This document shows, in pieces, positions 17,455 through 26,956 of a DNA stretch of 64,000 nucleotides (the stretch's first letter is position 1; every line of letters begins with the position of its first letter). The position numbers and the translations under genes were made by a program. A model generated the notes under the pieces. It made no database searches. It saw only the letters and a list, made by a program, of their open reading frames with translations, and had not been told where the DNA came from. This DNA comes from JADJPO01 sp963724535 (GTDB taxonomy: Bacteria > Actinomycetota > Actinomycetes > Actinomycetales > Kineosporiaceae), in the NCBI GenBank assembly GCA_963724535.1, contig CAVRVD010000015.1, positions 1 through 64,000 on the forward strand. Reading direction: 5' to 3'.

Positions 17455-18239
17455 GACCGGTCGCGCAGCCGGGGCAACCGTGCCAGCATCCGCAACGGGA
17501 CCGCGCGTCGGGCCCGACGCAGCGCCAGGGCCCGGGCGACGTCGGCGTACTGGCCGCCGCGGTGCAGCTGCCCGCGCCAGTCGCCGCCGCTGACCCGGTG
17601 CTGCAGGTCGCAGGGCACCTCTCGGACGGTGAAGCCCGCGGTGAGAACGTCGATGGTCAGCGCCGTCTCGGCCCCCCAGCCGTGAGCCAGTGGTGATGCG
17701 GCGGCGAACACCTCCCGGGTCAGGCACCGCATCCCGGACAGCGGCTGCGTCGGCTCCCATCCGGTGGCGTCCCGGATCCCCTTGCGGGCCAACGACACCA
17801 CGAGTCCGTGCCCGCCGCCGGTGCTGAGCTGCGGGGGCAACACCGCGATCGTCATGTCCGCCTGGCCGGACAGCACCGGCGGCACCAGGGGGGCGACGTT
17901 GACCGCGGTGGCCCCGAGGTCGGCGTCGACGAACAACAGGGCCAGGTCGTCGGCGTCGGCGAACCGGTCGATCCTGGCGGCACCGGTCTGCAGGGCCGAG
18001 CCCTTGCCCAACCGGTGGGGGTGCCGGACGACGACGGCGCCCGCGTCGCCGGCCCGGCGCAGGGTGGCGTCGGTGGACCCGTCGTCGACGACGACCACGT
18101 GTCGAACGTCCGGCAGGCTGCGCAGGGCGGCGACCGTCGTGGCCACCCGGTCGGCCTCGTCGAGTGCGGGGACGACGGCGGCCACCGCCGATGGACGGCG
18201 TGGCCGCGTCACTCCGGGGGACGTCGGCCCGCTGGTCAT
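17451..18239 (-). CDS. GT2 family glycosyltransferase (dolichyl-phosphate-mannose-synthase-like)
   Basis: 262 residues. GT-A fold features: AAVVPALDEADRVATTV at the nucleotide-binding strand, VVVVDDGSTDATL, and LLFVDADLGA as the DXD-type metal motif. No membrane segment, so cytoplasmic. Its gene is directly coupled to an MptA/B-like mannosyltransferase. The simplest reading is that it makes polyprenyl-phosphate-mannose or a similar lipid-linked sugar used by the two membrane transferases here; the transfer of another hexose is possible. A -10 box lies 6 nt before the ATG. Confidence 0.75.
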   Translation of the reverse strand: MTSGPTSPGVTRPRRPSAVAAVVPALDEADRVATTVAALRSLPDVRHVVVVDDGSTDATLRRAGDAGAVVVRHPHRLGKGSALQTGAARIDRFADADDLALLFVDADLGATAVNVAPLVPPVLSGQADMTIAVLPPQLSTGGGHGLVVSLARKGIRDATGWEPTQPLSGMRCLTREVFAAASPLAHGWGAETALTIDVLTAGFTVREVPCDLQHRVSGGDWRGQLHRGGQYADVARALALRRARRAVPLRMLARLPRLRDRS

Positions 18240-18245
18240 GGCCCG

Positions 18246-18251
18246 AGCCTA
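18246..18251 (-). promoter_or_regulatory. -10 box TAGGCT before the GT2 gene
   Basis: On the minus strand TAGGCT, 6-nt spacer, ATG 18239; predicts a leaderless mRNA for the GT2-MptA/B operon. Confidence 0.45.
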
Positions 18252-18321
18252 GCCAGAGCGGCGACCCGCAGGTCGCCGCCGACCCGCCAGGTGCCGGTCA
18301 CCATCGCGCGGGTGGTACAGG

Positions 18322-19284
18322 TCAGCGCAGGGTGAGCTGGCGGGAGACCACCCCGGCCCGGGCACCCCGCTGTGCCGGCGTGAGCGGTGAGTCGTCGGCG
18401 AGGGCCTCGGCGAGCCGGTCGGCGAGTGTGGCAGCCGGCTTCTCGACATCCGCGGCCTCGGTGCCTGCGGGCAGGTCCCACACCGGCACGACCAGCCCGT
18501 CGGCGCGGAACGCACCGACATAGCGGGCACCGTCCAGCAGCGGCAGGTCGCCGGTGACGTGCAGCCGGGCCAGCGCGTCGAGCAGCACCTCCTCGCGGTA
18601 CGGCATCACCCAGCGCAGGTGCCGCTTGCTGCCGACCTCGCACCAGTAGGCAGCCTCGACCGAGTCCAGCCGGCGGGTGGGCACGACCGCCGCGTTGGCC
18701 TGCTCCATCGAGGCCTGGACCTCGTCGGTGACCGTGGTGTCCGCGCCGAGCCAGAAGTCGAAGCCGTCGTGCACCTCGACCCGGAAGGGCACCGTGGGAT
18801 CCAGCACCTCGCGCAGCGGCGGGGTGCCGGCCGGGGCCCTCGCGTCAGTCACCGGGGAGCCGGGGCTGGCGGCCAGCGCGGCCAGGACGGCGTGCGCGAC
18901 GTCCCGAGCGGCGTCCCCCGAGCTGAACTGCGTCTGCAGCCCCACCAGGACCCGGCCGTCGGCGCGGTGCAACGCCGGCCAGGCCATGGGCAGCACCGTG
19001 GCCACGGTGATCTCCAGGCCGCCGTGCTCCTCGGTGGTCCGGGCCGAGGCGGTGGCCGCCGGCACGATCTCCCGCATCGCCACCCAGTCGCACTCACCGG
19101 GCATCCCCTCGAACGGCCGGGTGACCAGGGTGGACGCCTGCCTGCGGGCGGCGCGCCCGTGGCAGGCCTTGTACCGCTTGCCCGATCCGCACGGGCAGGG
19201 CTGGCGCATCCCGACCGCGGGGACCTGGTCGGCGGGGTCGGCCTCCGGGCGGGCGGGGCCGGGACGGCGCGCTGACGTGCCCAT
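18322..19284 (-). CDS. SEC-C motif / DUF5926-type protein
   Basis: 320 residues from an ATG with CAGGAGA upstream. The N-terminus holds a SEC-C zinc motif (CPCGSGKRYKACHG, ~residues 31-44), the same Cys/His knuckle found at the end of SecA. The rest is a conserved actinobacterial domain of unknown function with the stretches FDFWLGADTTV and YWCEVGSKRHLRWVMPYRE. Probably soluble. Proteins of this layout are widespread in actinobacteria and mostly uncharacterised; nucleic-acid or SecB/ribosome binding has been suggested for SEC-C but cannot be read here. Monocistronic. Confidence 0.75.
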   Translation of the reverse strand: MGTSARRPGPARPEADPADQVPAVGMRQPCPCGSGKRYKACHGRAARRQASTLVTRPFEGMPGECDWVAMREIVPAATASARTTEEHGGLEITVATVLPMAWPALHRADGRVLVGLQTQFSSGDAARDVAHAVLAALAASPGSPVTDARAPAGTPPLREVLDPTVPFRVEVHDGFDFWLGADTTVTDEVQASMEQANAAVVPTRRLDSVEAAYWCEVGSKRHLRWVMPYREEVLLDALARLHVTGDLPLLDGARYVGAFRADGLVVPVWDLPAGTEAADVEKPAATLADRLAEALADDSPLTPAQRGARAGVVSRQLTLR

Positions 19285-19431
19285 CGACGTCTCCTGACTG
19301 ACGTGCGTGACTGGCTCGGTCGGCTGGCGTAGGTCGTGCCGACCCGGGTGATCGCACTGCCGCGGGCCGCCGCTCGGATCAGCGCGGCTCGTGGGCCGGG
19401 GACCCACCCCACGAGCCGGTCAGTCTAGAGG

Positions 19432-19881
19432 TCAGCGCACCAGCCACAGGGTTCCGCCCCCGGTCTTGGGCAGCACCGCCCACACCGTGCGCAACCCCCC
19501 GACGTGGTCGGTGACCCCCCAGGAGGCCACCAGCCGCTCGACGATGTTCAGCCCGCGACCGCACACCGCCATCGACGAGGCGGCCGTCGGTTCGACCGCC
19601 TGCGCCGACCCGCCGTCGGTGACCCTGATCTCGACCTGGTCGTCGTCGACCTGCCAACCCAGCACCAGCAGCCCGCCGGAGATCGGCCGGGCGTGCTGGA
19701 CGGCGTTGCTCAGCAGCTCGGTGACCACGAGCCCGGCGTCGTCCAGGCACTGCCCTTCGACGCCCGCGGCGACCAGCGACGCCCGCACCCGGGCACGAGC
19801 CAGGGTGGCGGCCTCGCATCGGTGTGGCAGTCGAAGCACCTCGCACACCGGGGCCGACCCGGTGCCGGTCGGTGGCTTCAT
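19432..19881 (-). CDS. HATPase_c anti-sigma/regulatory ATP-binding protein
   Basis: 149 residues from an ATG preceded by GGAGG; an upstream extension is ignored. A single GHKL/HATPase_c_2 domain: N-box region LVVTELLSNAVQHA (Asn binding Mg-ATP), RVTDGG as G1 box and CGRGLNIVERL as G2 box. Similar short proteins in actinomycetes act like SpoIIAB/RsbW serine kinases in partner-switching control of sigma factors. No sigma factor or anti-anti-sigma gene is adjacent, so the partner is elsewhere. Confidence 0.85.
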   Translation of the reverse strand: MKPPTGTGSAPVCEVLRLPHRCEAATLARARVRASLVAAGVEGQCLDDAGLVVTELLSNAVQHARPISGGLLVLGWQVDDDQVEIRVTDGGSAQAVEPTAASSMAVCGRGLNIVERLVASWGVTDHVGGLRTVWAVLPKTGGGTLWLVR

Positions 19882-20158
19882 ACGCCGACCTCCTCCTTCG
19901 CCTCGCGCCGGGCGACGACGAGACGGACAACGCCCCCCAGCGGGGAGGGAATCTGCCGGATTCAGGTAGTGATTTACTCCGGCTACCACTGTGCAGCGGC
20001 CGGTCCGATACCGCGCGCCAGAGAGGTGATCACTCACAGCCATGACCGTGCGGTACGTGGACTTGACTCTATGTCATCAGTTCGGATGATGCAGCCCGCT
20101 GGGGGCCGACCGCGGGAATCGGCGAGACATACGCACGGCATCTCGACGGGTGGGGACC

Positions 20159-20986
20159 TCAGTCCCGAGTCGCGCCGATCTGCTGCACCACCTCGCGCGG
20201 CCGGTTGGTGATGATCGCCTCCACGCCGGCATCGAGGCAGCGCTGCACGTCGTCCGGTTCATCGACGGTCCAGACGTGCACGGCGTGTCCGGCCGCGTGC
20301 AGGGCCCGGACGAATCCGGGCCGCTCACGCAGCACCTGCAGGCCGATCCCGGCGATGCCCACCCCGGTGGGCAATGATCCGGCGCGCAGCGGGGGCGGCA
20401 CCCGGTCCATCAGATAGACCACCGCAAGGTCGGGGGCCAGGCGCTGCACCCGACGGACGGCCAGCAGCGAGAAGCTCATCACGCGCACCGGAGTGTGCGG
20501 GCCGATCAGGCCCCGGGCGTGGAGCAGATCGACCAGGGTCTGCTCGACCTGCCCGCCGAACCGGCTCGGGTGCTTGGCCTCGATCGCCAGCTCCAGCCGA
20601 CGGCCCGTCGCCGCGAACTCGGCCACCAGGTCGAGCAGGGCGGACAGGGTGAGCAGCTCCGCCGGGCCCGAGCCGGTCCTCCACGACCCCCAATCCAGCG
20701 CCGCGAGCTCGGCCAGTGTCATGCGGGACACCCGTCCGTGCCCGGACGAGGTTCGTTCGATCGTGCCGTCGTGCACGCAGACCAGGTGCCGGTCGGCGGT
20801 CAACCGGACGTCACACTCCAGCCCGTCGGCGCCGTCCAGGACCGCCTGCCGGTAGGCCGCCACGGTGTGTTCGGGGTGGTCGTGGCTGGCGCCCCGGTGG
20901 GCGACCACGGACGGCCGCCCGGGTGGCGGACCGGGCCGCGGGGCGGTGGGCTCGGCGGCAGGACTCACGAGCGGCGATGATGGCAC
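20159..20986 (-). CDS. Glycerophosphodiester phosphodiesterase
   Basis: About 275 residues from GTG 20986 (GTG 20968 also possible; the frame is open further up but overlaps the trkH promoter). A complete GDPD TIM barrel: VAHRGASHDHPEHT (catalytic His), DGLECDVRLTADRHLVCVHD (metal ligands and second His) and LAIEAKHP (Glu/Lys). It hydrolyses glycerophosphodiesters to glycerol-3-phosphate plus alcohol. No signal peptide is seen with this start, so probably cytoplasmic. Divergent from the potassium transporter gene. Confidence 0.88.
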   Translation of the reverse strand: MPSSPLVSPAAEPTAPRPGPPPGRPSVVAHRGASHDHPEHTVAAYRQAVLDGADGLECDVRLTADRHLVCVHDGTIERTSSGHGRVSRMTLAELAALDWGSWRTGSGPAELLTLSALLDLVAEFAATGRRLELAIEAKHPSRFGGQVEQTLVDLLHARGLIGPHTPVRVMSFSLLAVRRVQRLAPDLAVVYLMDRVPPPLRAGSLPTGVGIAGIGLQVLRERPGFVRALHAAGHAVHVWTVDEPDDVQRCLDAGVEAIITNRPREVVQQIGATRD

Positions 20987-21079
20987 ACCGCCGGACCGCG
21001 TCCGCGGGTGACTCGACGTCCCACTCCACCTCCACCGGATGGCCCGTGCCGGCGACGGTGAGGCCCCGACGGGGACGGC

Positions 21080-21085
21080 TACGCT
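21080..21085 (+). promoter_or_regulatory. -10 box TACGCT before the Trk gene
   Basis: TACGCT, 6-nt spacer, GTG 21092; predicts a leaderless mRNA. Confidence 0.45.
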
Positions 21086-21091
21086 CGCCTC

Positions 21092-22495
21092 GTGCGCTCC
21101 AGCTGGCGGCATCCGATCCGCCTGGTGCCCGTCGGTTTCCTGGGCGTGATCGGAATCGGCACCCTGCTGCTCGCCCTGCCGGTCAGCCGAGCGGGGGACC
21201 GTCCGCCGGACCTGCTGGTCGCCATGTTCACCGCCGTGTCGGCCTCGTGCGTGACCGGCCTGACCGTCGTCGACACCGCCACCTACTGGAGCACCACCGG
21301 CCAGGCCGTGATCCTGGGGCTGATCCAGATCGGGGGCCTCGGGGTGATGTCGACGGCCACCCTGCTGGCCCTACTGGTCTTCGGACGGCTCGGGGTGCGC
21401 GGCACCCTGGTGGCCCAGACCGATTCGCAGACCAGCGTTCTGGGCGACGTGAGGGGCACCCTGAAGACCATCGCCGTCTCGTCGATGGGCCTGGAGGCCG
21501 CGGTGGCGACTGTGCTCACCCTGCGCTTCTCGTTCGGCTACCACGAACCTCCGCGCAGCGCCGTGTGGCACGGCGTCTTCCACTCGGTCAGCGCCTTCAA
21601 CAACGCCGGGTTCGCGCTCTACAGCGACAACATCATGTCGTTCGTCGCCGACCCGTGGTTCATCCTGCCGTTGTGCGTGGCCATCGTCGCCGGCGGCATC
21701 GGCTTCCCGGTCTACTACGAGCTGTTCCGCCAGCGCCGCGCCCCGCAACGGCTGCTGCGCCGCGGCCTGATCGGCGCCATCGGCGCCAGGCCGCGTCCCG
21801 GCGTCCCGTCCCGGGCCCGACCGCTGTCGGTGCATGCCCGGGTCACCCTGATCGGCTACTTCGGGCTGGCTGCGCTGTCCACCTCCTGGTTCGGGTTCGG
21901 TGAGTGGCGCAACCCGGCGACGCTGGGCGGGCTGGACCTGCAGGGCAGGGTGCTCGGCGCGCTGATGGGTGGCATCACCCCCCGCACTGCGGGCTTCAAC
22001 TCGATCGACTATGCCCACGCCCAGCCGGAGACGCTGTTCCTGGACAGCATCATGATGTTCATCGGCGGCGGCAGCGCCGGCACCGCCGGCGGGATCAAGG
22101 TCGGTACATTCGTCCTGCTGGCGTTCGTCATCTGGGCCGAGCTTCGCGGCGACGAGCAGGTCCGGATCGGGTCCCGCGCGGTGTCCACGACGACGGTGCG
22201 CCAGGCCTTGTCGGTGGCGCTGCTCGGGGTGGCCGCCGTGGTGGTCGGCACCATGGCGCTGCTGGCCTCCTCCGACTACCCAGTCGGCGTCGTGCTCTTC
22301 GAGGCGGCCTCTGCCTTCGGTACCACCGGGCTGTCCACGGGGATCACCGCCACCTTCACCACCTTCGGCCAGCTGGTCCTCATCGTCCTGATGTTCATCG
22401 GCCGGCTCGGCCCGATCACCGCGGCCACCGCGCTGGCCCTCACCGAACGCAAGCGGCTCCACCGCCTCCCCGAGGAGCGTCCGATTGTCGGGTGA
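21092..22495 (+). CDS. TrkH/KtrB-type potassium transporter
   Basis: 467 residues, ~10-12 helices in four M1-P-M2 repeats. The selectivity-filter glycines are visible in each: SASCVTGLTVVD, SAFNNAGFALY, ITPRTAGFNSID and SAFGTTGLSTG. GGGSAGTAGGIKVGT is the conserved loop after the third repeat. It mediates K+ (possibly Na+-coupled) uptake across the cytoplasmic membrane. The regulatory RCK subunit gene (trkA/ktrA) is not next to it; instead the next gene is a GH32 hydrolase overlapping by 11 bp. Confidence 0.92.
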   Translation: MRSSWRHPIRLVPVGFLGVIGIGTLLLALPVSRAGDRPPDLLVAMFTAVSASCVTGLTVVDTATYWSTTGQAVILGLIQIGGLGVMSTATLLALLVFGRLGVRGTLVAQTDSQTSVLGDVRGTLKTIAVSSMGLEAAVATVLTLRFSFGYHEPPRSAVWHGVFHSVSAFNNAGFALYSDNIMSFVADPWFILPLCVAIVAGGIGFPVYYELFRQRRAPQRLLRRGLIGAIGARPRPGVPSRARPLSVHARVTLIGYFGLAALSTSWFGFGEWRNPATLGGLDLQGRVLGALMGGITPRTAGFNSIDYAHAQPETLFLDSIMMFIGGGSAGTAGGIKVGTFVLLAFVIWAELRGDEQVRIGSRAVSTTTVRQALSVALLGVAAVVVGTMALLASSDYPVGVVLFEAASAFGTTGLSTGITATFTTFGQLVLIVLMFIGRLGPITAATALALTERKRLHRLPEERPIVG

Positions 22496-23954
22496 TCCGA
22501 GCGGGCCGCGGGTGTTGCGCCCCGCCGTCCACTTCACTGCGCGGCGCAACTGGCTGAACGACCCGAACGGGCTGGTGTTCCTCGACGGCGAGTACCACCT
22601 GTTCTTCCAGCACAACCCGGACGGCGCAGACTGGGGCAGCATGTCCTGGGGCCACGCGGTCAGCGCCGATCTCGCGACCTGGACCGAGCTCCCGGTGGCC
22701 CTACGCCACACCGGGGCCGAGGCGGTCTACTCCGGCAGCGTCGTCCTGGACCGTGACAACACCAGCGGGTTCGGGACGCCTACGGGTCCGGCACTGGTCG
22801 CGGTCCACACCATCCTCGACGAGGACACCAGACGGCAGAGCCAGACCCTGGCCTGGAGCACCGACCGCGGTCGTACCTTCACTCGCTACGGCCACCCGGT
22901 ACTGGACATCGGGTCCGAGCACTTCCGCGACCCCAAGGTGTTCTGGCACCGGGACTGCGAACGCTGGACGATGGTGGTCGCGCGCAGCCGGGAGCACCGG
23001 GTCGCCCTGTACGCATCGTCCGACCTGCGCAGCTGGCGGCACCTGTCGGACTTCGGTAAGGCGGGAGCGGTCGGTGGTGTGTGGGAGTGCCCCGACCTGT
23101 TCCGCCTCGACGTCGAGAACGAGCCCGGCAGCTCGGCCTGGGTCCTGCTGGTCAGCCTCTACCCGGGCAGCGCGGCGGGCGGTTCGGGCACCCAGTACTT
23201 CGTCGGGGCCTTCGACGGGACGGCGTTCACCGCCACCGAGCACGGCTGGCTGGACCACGGCCGGGACAACTATGCCGGGGTCACGTTCAACGACGCCCCC
23301 GACGAGCGGCGGATCCTCATCGGCTGGATGAGCAACTGGGACTACGCCGCGAGCACACCGACCCGGCCGTGGCGCGGTGCGATGACCGTGCCCCGCGAGC
23401 TGCGTCTGCGCCGGGTCGGCGACAGGTTGCTGCTGACCCAGCAGCCGGTCCTTGTCCCCCACCGCCGGACCCATCACGTCGAACGCTTCGAGGTGGCCGA
23501 CGGGACCACGACACTGCCGTTCGCGGGGACCGCCTACCGGGTCGAGCTCGGACTGCGTCCGATGGACGCCACCAGCTGTGGACTGCTCGTGCGGGTCGGA
23601 CCGGGCCAGCACACCCGGATCGGGTACGACGCGGCACGTGGCGAGGTGTTCCGCGACCGCCGCCGCAGCGGGACCACGGCCTTCGACGCTCGCTTCGGCG
23701 ACGTGCAGAGCGTGGCCCTCCACCGGGGAGCGAGCGGTCCGATGGCGGACGGCGAGCTGCGCCTACAGGTGGTCGTCGACACCTGCTCGGTGGAGGTGTT
23801 CACCGCCGACGGCACCGTCTGCCTCACCGATCTGATCTTCCCTGAGCCCAACAGCACCGGCATCGCCGTGTTCGCCGAGCGCGGCACGGCCCTGTGCACC
23901 GGTGTGGACCTGCAGGCCCTCTCGCCACGCGGACTGTGGCGCAACGACGGGTAG
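22485..23954 (+). CDS. GH32 beta-fructosidase (sucrase/fructan hydrolase)
   Basis: 489 residues. The start is TTG 22485, chosen because GAGGAG ends 8 nt upstream; it overlaps the TrkH stop by 11 bp, suggesting translational coupling. Family motifs are complete: WLNDPNG (catalytic Asp nucleophile), FRDPKVF (transition-state stabiliser) and WECPDLF (acid/base Glu), followed by a C-terminal beta-sandwich. No signal peptide, so cytoplasmic, fitting a sucrose or sucrose-6-phosphate/short fructan hydrolase rather than a secreted levanase. No sugar transporter is adjacent. Confidence 0.9.
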   Translation: MSGDPSGPRVLRPAVHFTARRNWLNDPNGLVFLDGEYHLFFQHNPDGADWGSMSWGHAVSADLATWTELPVALRHTGAEAVYSGSVVLDRDNTSGFGTPTGPALVAVHTILDEDTRRQSQTLAWSTDRGRTFTRYGHPVLDIGSEHFRDPKVFWHRDCERWTMVVARSREHRVALYASSDLRSWRHLSDFGKAGAVGGVWECPDLFRLDVENEPGSSAWVLLVSLYPGSAAGGSGTQYFVGAFDGTAFTATEHGWLDHGRDNYAGVTFNDAPDERRILIGWMSNWDYAASTPTRPWRGAMTVPRELRLRRVGDRLLLTQQPVLVPHRRTHHVERFEVADGTTTLPFAGTAYRVELGLRPMDATSCGLLVRVGPGQHTRIGYDAARGEVFRDRRRSGTTAFDARFGDVQSVALHRGASGPMADGELRLQVVVDTCSVEVFTADGTVCLTDLIFPEPNSTGIAVFAERGTALCTGVDLQALSPRGLWRNDG

Positions 23955-24002
23955 CGGATGGATGTGCCCCGACGCGGGCAGGCCGGACGGATGCCGACCT
24001 GG

Positions 24003-26711
24003 TCAGCCGGTGTTCTGCAGACCCGCCGCCGCCCCGTTGACGGTGAGCAGCAGCACCCTGCTCCAGGCGTCCCGCTCCTCGCCCTCGGCGCGGCTGCCGT
24101 TGCCACGCAACTTCTGCAGGGCGCGCAGCTGGATCCGGCTCAGCGCGTCGATGTGCGGGCTCCGTAGCCGCACAGCGGTGTCCAGGTGGGGCTTGCGCTC
24201 GAGCAGCCGGCCCTGGTCGAGGACGGCGAGCACCATCGTCTGGGTCAGATCCAGCTCGGCGAGGATCCGGTCGGTCAGCTCCGGCCGCTCTCCGAGGGCC
24301 AGGAACGCAGCGGCCAGGTCCAGGTTCACCTTGGCCAGGCTCATCTCGGCCACGTCGAGCAGCGCCGCGAACAGCGGCCAACGACGGTAGGCCTCGGTCA
24401 GCGCCGGGACATCGTGAACCGCCGCCAGGCCCGACCCCAGCCCGTACCAACCGGGCAGGTTGACCCGGGTCATCGACCAGGCGAAGACCCAGGGGATGGC
24501 GCGCAGGTCGTCGAGGCTGCGGCCGGACTCGGCGCCGCTGCGTCGAGCCGGCCGGGACCCGATCCGCAGCTCGCCGAGCTCGTCCAGCGGGCTGGCGGCG
24601 GCGAGCAGGTCGGCCACGCCGGGGGCGTCCATCAACGCCCGGTAGGCCTCGCGACTGACCCGTTCAACGGTCGTACCGAGGTCCACGAACTCGGCTGCCG
24701 CGGCGTCCCGGCGGGCGACGAGGGCGGCCTGGTCGGCGAGCAGCACTGCTGAGGTGACCCGTTCCAGGTGCCGCTGCGCCAGCATCACGTCGGCATACCG
24801 GGCGAAGATCACCTCGCCCTGCTCGGTGACCTTGAACCGTCCGTCCACGGACCCGGTGGGCTGAGCCGTGATCGCACGGTGCAGCGGACCACCGCCCCTG
24901 CCGAGGGACCCACCCCGGCCGTGGAACAGGGTCAGCGACACCTCGCGACGGCGCGCCCAGTCCACCAGGTCGTGCTCGACGTCGTTCAGGGTCAGGGTGG
25001 CCGAGGCGGGCCCGACATCCTTGGCCGAGTCGGAGTAGCCGAGCATGATCTCGACCCGGCGGTCGACCCTGTCGAGCCAGGCCCGGGTGCTCGAGGCCGC
25101 CGTCCACTCCTCCAGCACCCCGATCGCGCCGCGCAGGTCGGCCCCCGTCTCGAACAGTGGGACGACGTCCAGGCGCAGCGACCGGTCGGCGACGGCAAGC
25201 GCGGCGAGCGCCCGGACGGCGACCAGATGCGCTGCGGACTGGCTGAAGCTGACGATGTACCGCCCGCAGCACCGGGCACCCCAGCGATGCTGCAGCCAGG
25301 ACATCACCCGCAGCGTGTCGAGAACCTCGGCGGTGCGCTCGGAGGTCTCGAACAGCGCCTTCGGCCAGCCGCCGACAGCCAGCCAGTCGAGCAGGGCGAC
25401 GTCGCGGGCCGCTGCCACCGGGTCGGTCACGGGGGTGCCGTCGACCGCCTCGACCTGGCTGAGCAGCTCGACCAGGGCCGCCTCGTGCACGGCACTGTGC
25501 TGGCGGACCTCGAGCTCGGCCAAGTGGAATCCGAAGGTCTGCACGATCCAGATCAGATGTTGCAGCTCCCCGTTGGCGCTGCGGCCGTCACCGGACTCGA
25601 GCAGGCTGGTTTGGACCAGGCGCAGGTCGGCGAGCATCTCCTCGGGGTCGCGATAGGCCAGCCCGGCGTACTCGGCCTTGGTGGCGGCGACCCGGGCGCC
25701 CACCGCCAGCAGCTTCTGCCGGTGCGGCTCGGACGGGGAGCTCTTGGCGATCTCCTCCATCTGGTTCGGCATCGCCACCGCGTCGTTGGCCAGGGCGGTA
25801 CGCAGGGCGGCGGACGGTGGGCTCGCCGCCTCGTCCATGGTCAGGGTCCGAGCCACTCGGTGGACCTGGAAGGTGAGCAGCGCCAGGGCCTGGTCGGCCT
25901 GGGTGGCCAGGGTCTGCCGGGTCACTTCGGCGGTGACGAACGGGTTGCCGTCCCGGTCCCCACCCACCCAGCTGCCGAACCGCACGAACGCCGGCACGCG
26001 ATCGGCATACCCACCCGGACGCGGTGGTCTCCCCTTTGCCAGAGCCGATTCCACGGCCCGATACAGGCGCGGGACGGCCCGGAACAGGGTCGGGTCGAAG
26101 ACGGTCAGTGCGGTCTTGACCTCGTCGGCGGGTTCCGGGCGGGTGCGGCGCAGGGTCGAGGTGCGCTGCAGGATGTTGATGTCCTCGAGCAGCCGTCGGC
26201 GGGCGACCGCGCGCTCGCCGGGACCGTTGGCCGGGTCGTCGAGGCGGTCCAGTTGGCTGGCGATCCGGCGCAGCGCCGCCGAGACCGCGCGGCGGCGGGC
26301 CTCGGTCGGGTGCGCGGTGAACACCGGGTGGATCCGCAGCCGCTCCAGGTGCATGTCGGCGGCGTCACCGATCGCGTCGATCGCCGGCCAGACGTCTCCG
26401 GTGTCCAGGTCACCGGTGAACTCGGCGTCCTCGGCGCGCAGCGAGCGCGAACGGTGCCGCTCGTCGGCGAGGTTGGTCAGGTGCAGGTGCACGGTGACCG
26501 CCCGGGTGAGCCGGGCCGCGGTGTGCGGGTCGAGGTCGGCGACCAGCCGGGCCTCGGCCACCGGCTCGTCGGCGCCGGCGACCAGCCGGTCCATCAGGTC
26601 GACAAGCTCGGATTCGCCGGACTCGTGCAGCACCTGGGTGTGCAGCTCCCCGAACAGGTCCAGATCGGCCTGCAGGGTCGTCGGGGTGTAGGTCGAGGAG
26701 GTGGCCGCCAT
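24003..26711 (-). CDS. ppc: Phosphoenolpyruvate carboxylase
   Basis: 902 residues, normal length and complete. Family motifs: VFTAHPTEARRR (catalytic His), GYSDSAKDVG, FHGRGGSLGRGGGP (catalytic loop) and the invariant C-terminal GLQNTG. It converts PEP and bicarbonate to oxaloacetate, the anaplerotic feed of the TCA cycle; cytoplasmic homotetramer. Monocistronic; ATG start with a TAGGGT -10 box 8 nt upstream and no ribosome site. Confidence 0.97.
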   Translation of the reverse strand: MAATSSTYTPTTLQADLDLFGELHTQVLHESGESELVDLMDRLVAGADEPVAEARLVADLDPHTAARLTRAVTVHLHLTNLADERHRSRSLRAEDAEFTGDLDTGDVWPAIDAIGDAADMHLERLRIHPVFTAHPTEARRRAVSAALRRIASQLDRLDDPANGPGERAVARRRLLEDINILQRTSTLRRTRPEPADEVKTALTVFDPTLFRAVPRLYRAVESALAKGRPPRPGGYADRVPAFVRFGSWVGGDRDGNPFVTAEVTRQTLATQADQALALLTFQVHRVARTLTMDEAASPPSAALRTALANDAVAMPNQMEEIAKSSPSEPHRQKLLAVGARVAATKAEYAGLAYRDPEEMLADLRLVQTSLLESGDGRSANGELQHLIWIVQTFGFHLAELEVRQHSAVHEAALVELLSQVEAVDGTPVTDPVAAARDVALLDWLAVGGWPKALFETSERTAEVLDTLRVMSWLQHRWGARCCGRYIVSFSQSAAHLVAVRALAALAVADRSLRLDVVPLFETGADLRGAIGVLEEWTAASSTRAWLDRVDRRVEIMLGYSDSAKDVGPASATLTLNDVEHDLVDWARRREVSLTLFHGRGGSLGRGGGPLHRAITAQPTGSVDGRFKVTEQGEVIFARYADVMLAQRHLERVTSAVLLADQAALVARRDAAAAEFVDLGTTVERVSREAYRALMDAPGVADLLAAASPLDELGELRIGSRPARRSGAESGRSLDDLRAIPWVFAWSMTRVNLPGWYGLGSGLAAVHDVPALTEAYRRWPLFAALLDVAEMSLAKVNLDLAAAFLALGERPELTDRILAELDLTQTMVLAVLDQGRLLERKPHLDTAVRLRSPHIDALSRIQLRALQKLRGNGSRAEGEERDAWSRVLLLTVNGAAAGLQNTG

Positions 26712-26719
26712 AGGCGCTC

Positions 26720-26725
26720 ACCCTA
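26720..26725 (-). promoter_or_regulatory. -10 box TAGGGT before ppc
   Basis: Minus strand: TAGGGT, 8-nt spacer, ATG 26711; leaderless or a leader of one or two nt. Confidence 0.4.
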
Positions 26726-26944
26726 GCCAGTGGAGCCAGCGCCCGACCCCTCATGATCGCTTCGGGAGCAGGGCCCGCGGGACTGGGCTCCTCGGCTCGC
26801 ACCCGCGGACTGGCGGGCCTGCGGCGACCGGACCTCGGTGATCACGACGAGGGCGGGATCTCCCCTCATCTCGTGGAGGTAGACGGCACTCCAGGACGGA
26901 TCACGACTAGGACCTTCGTAACGGGACCAAGGACTACTCACAAG

Positions 26945-26950
26945 TAACAT
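26945..26950 (+). promoter_or_regulatory. -10 box TAACAT before the alpha/beta hydrolase
   Basis: TAACAT, 6-nt spacer, GTG 26957; predicts a leaderless mRNA. Confidence 0.5.
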
Positions 26951-26956
26951 GGACGT

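Noticed and set aside
24768..26726. 652-codon rightward open frame antisense to ppc
   Set aside because: Translation is Gln/Gly/Val/Arg-rich without domains or a ribosome site, exactly mirroring a strongly conserved gene; a GC-rich frame shadow.
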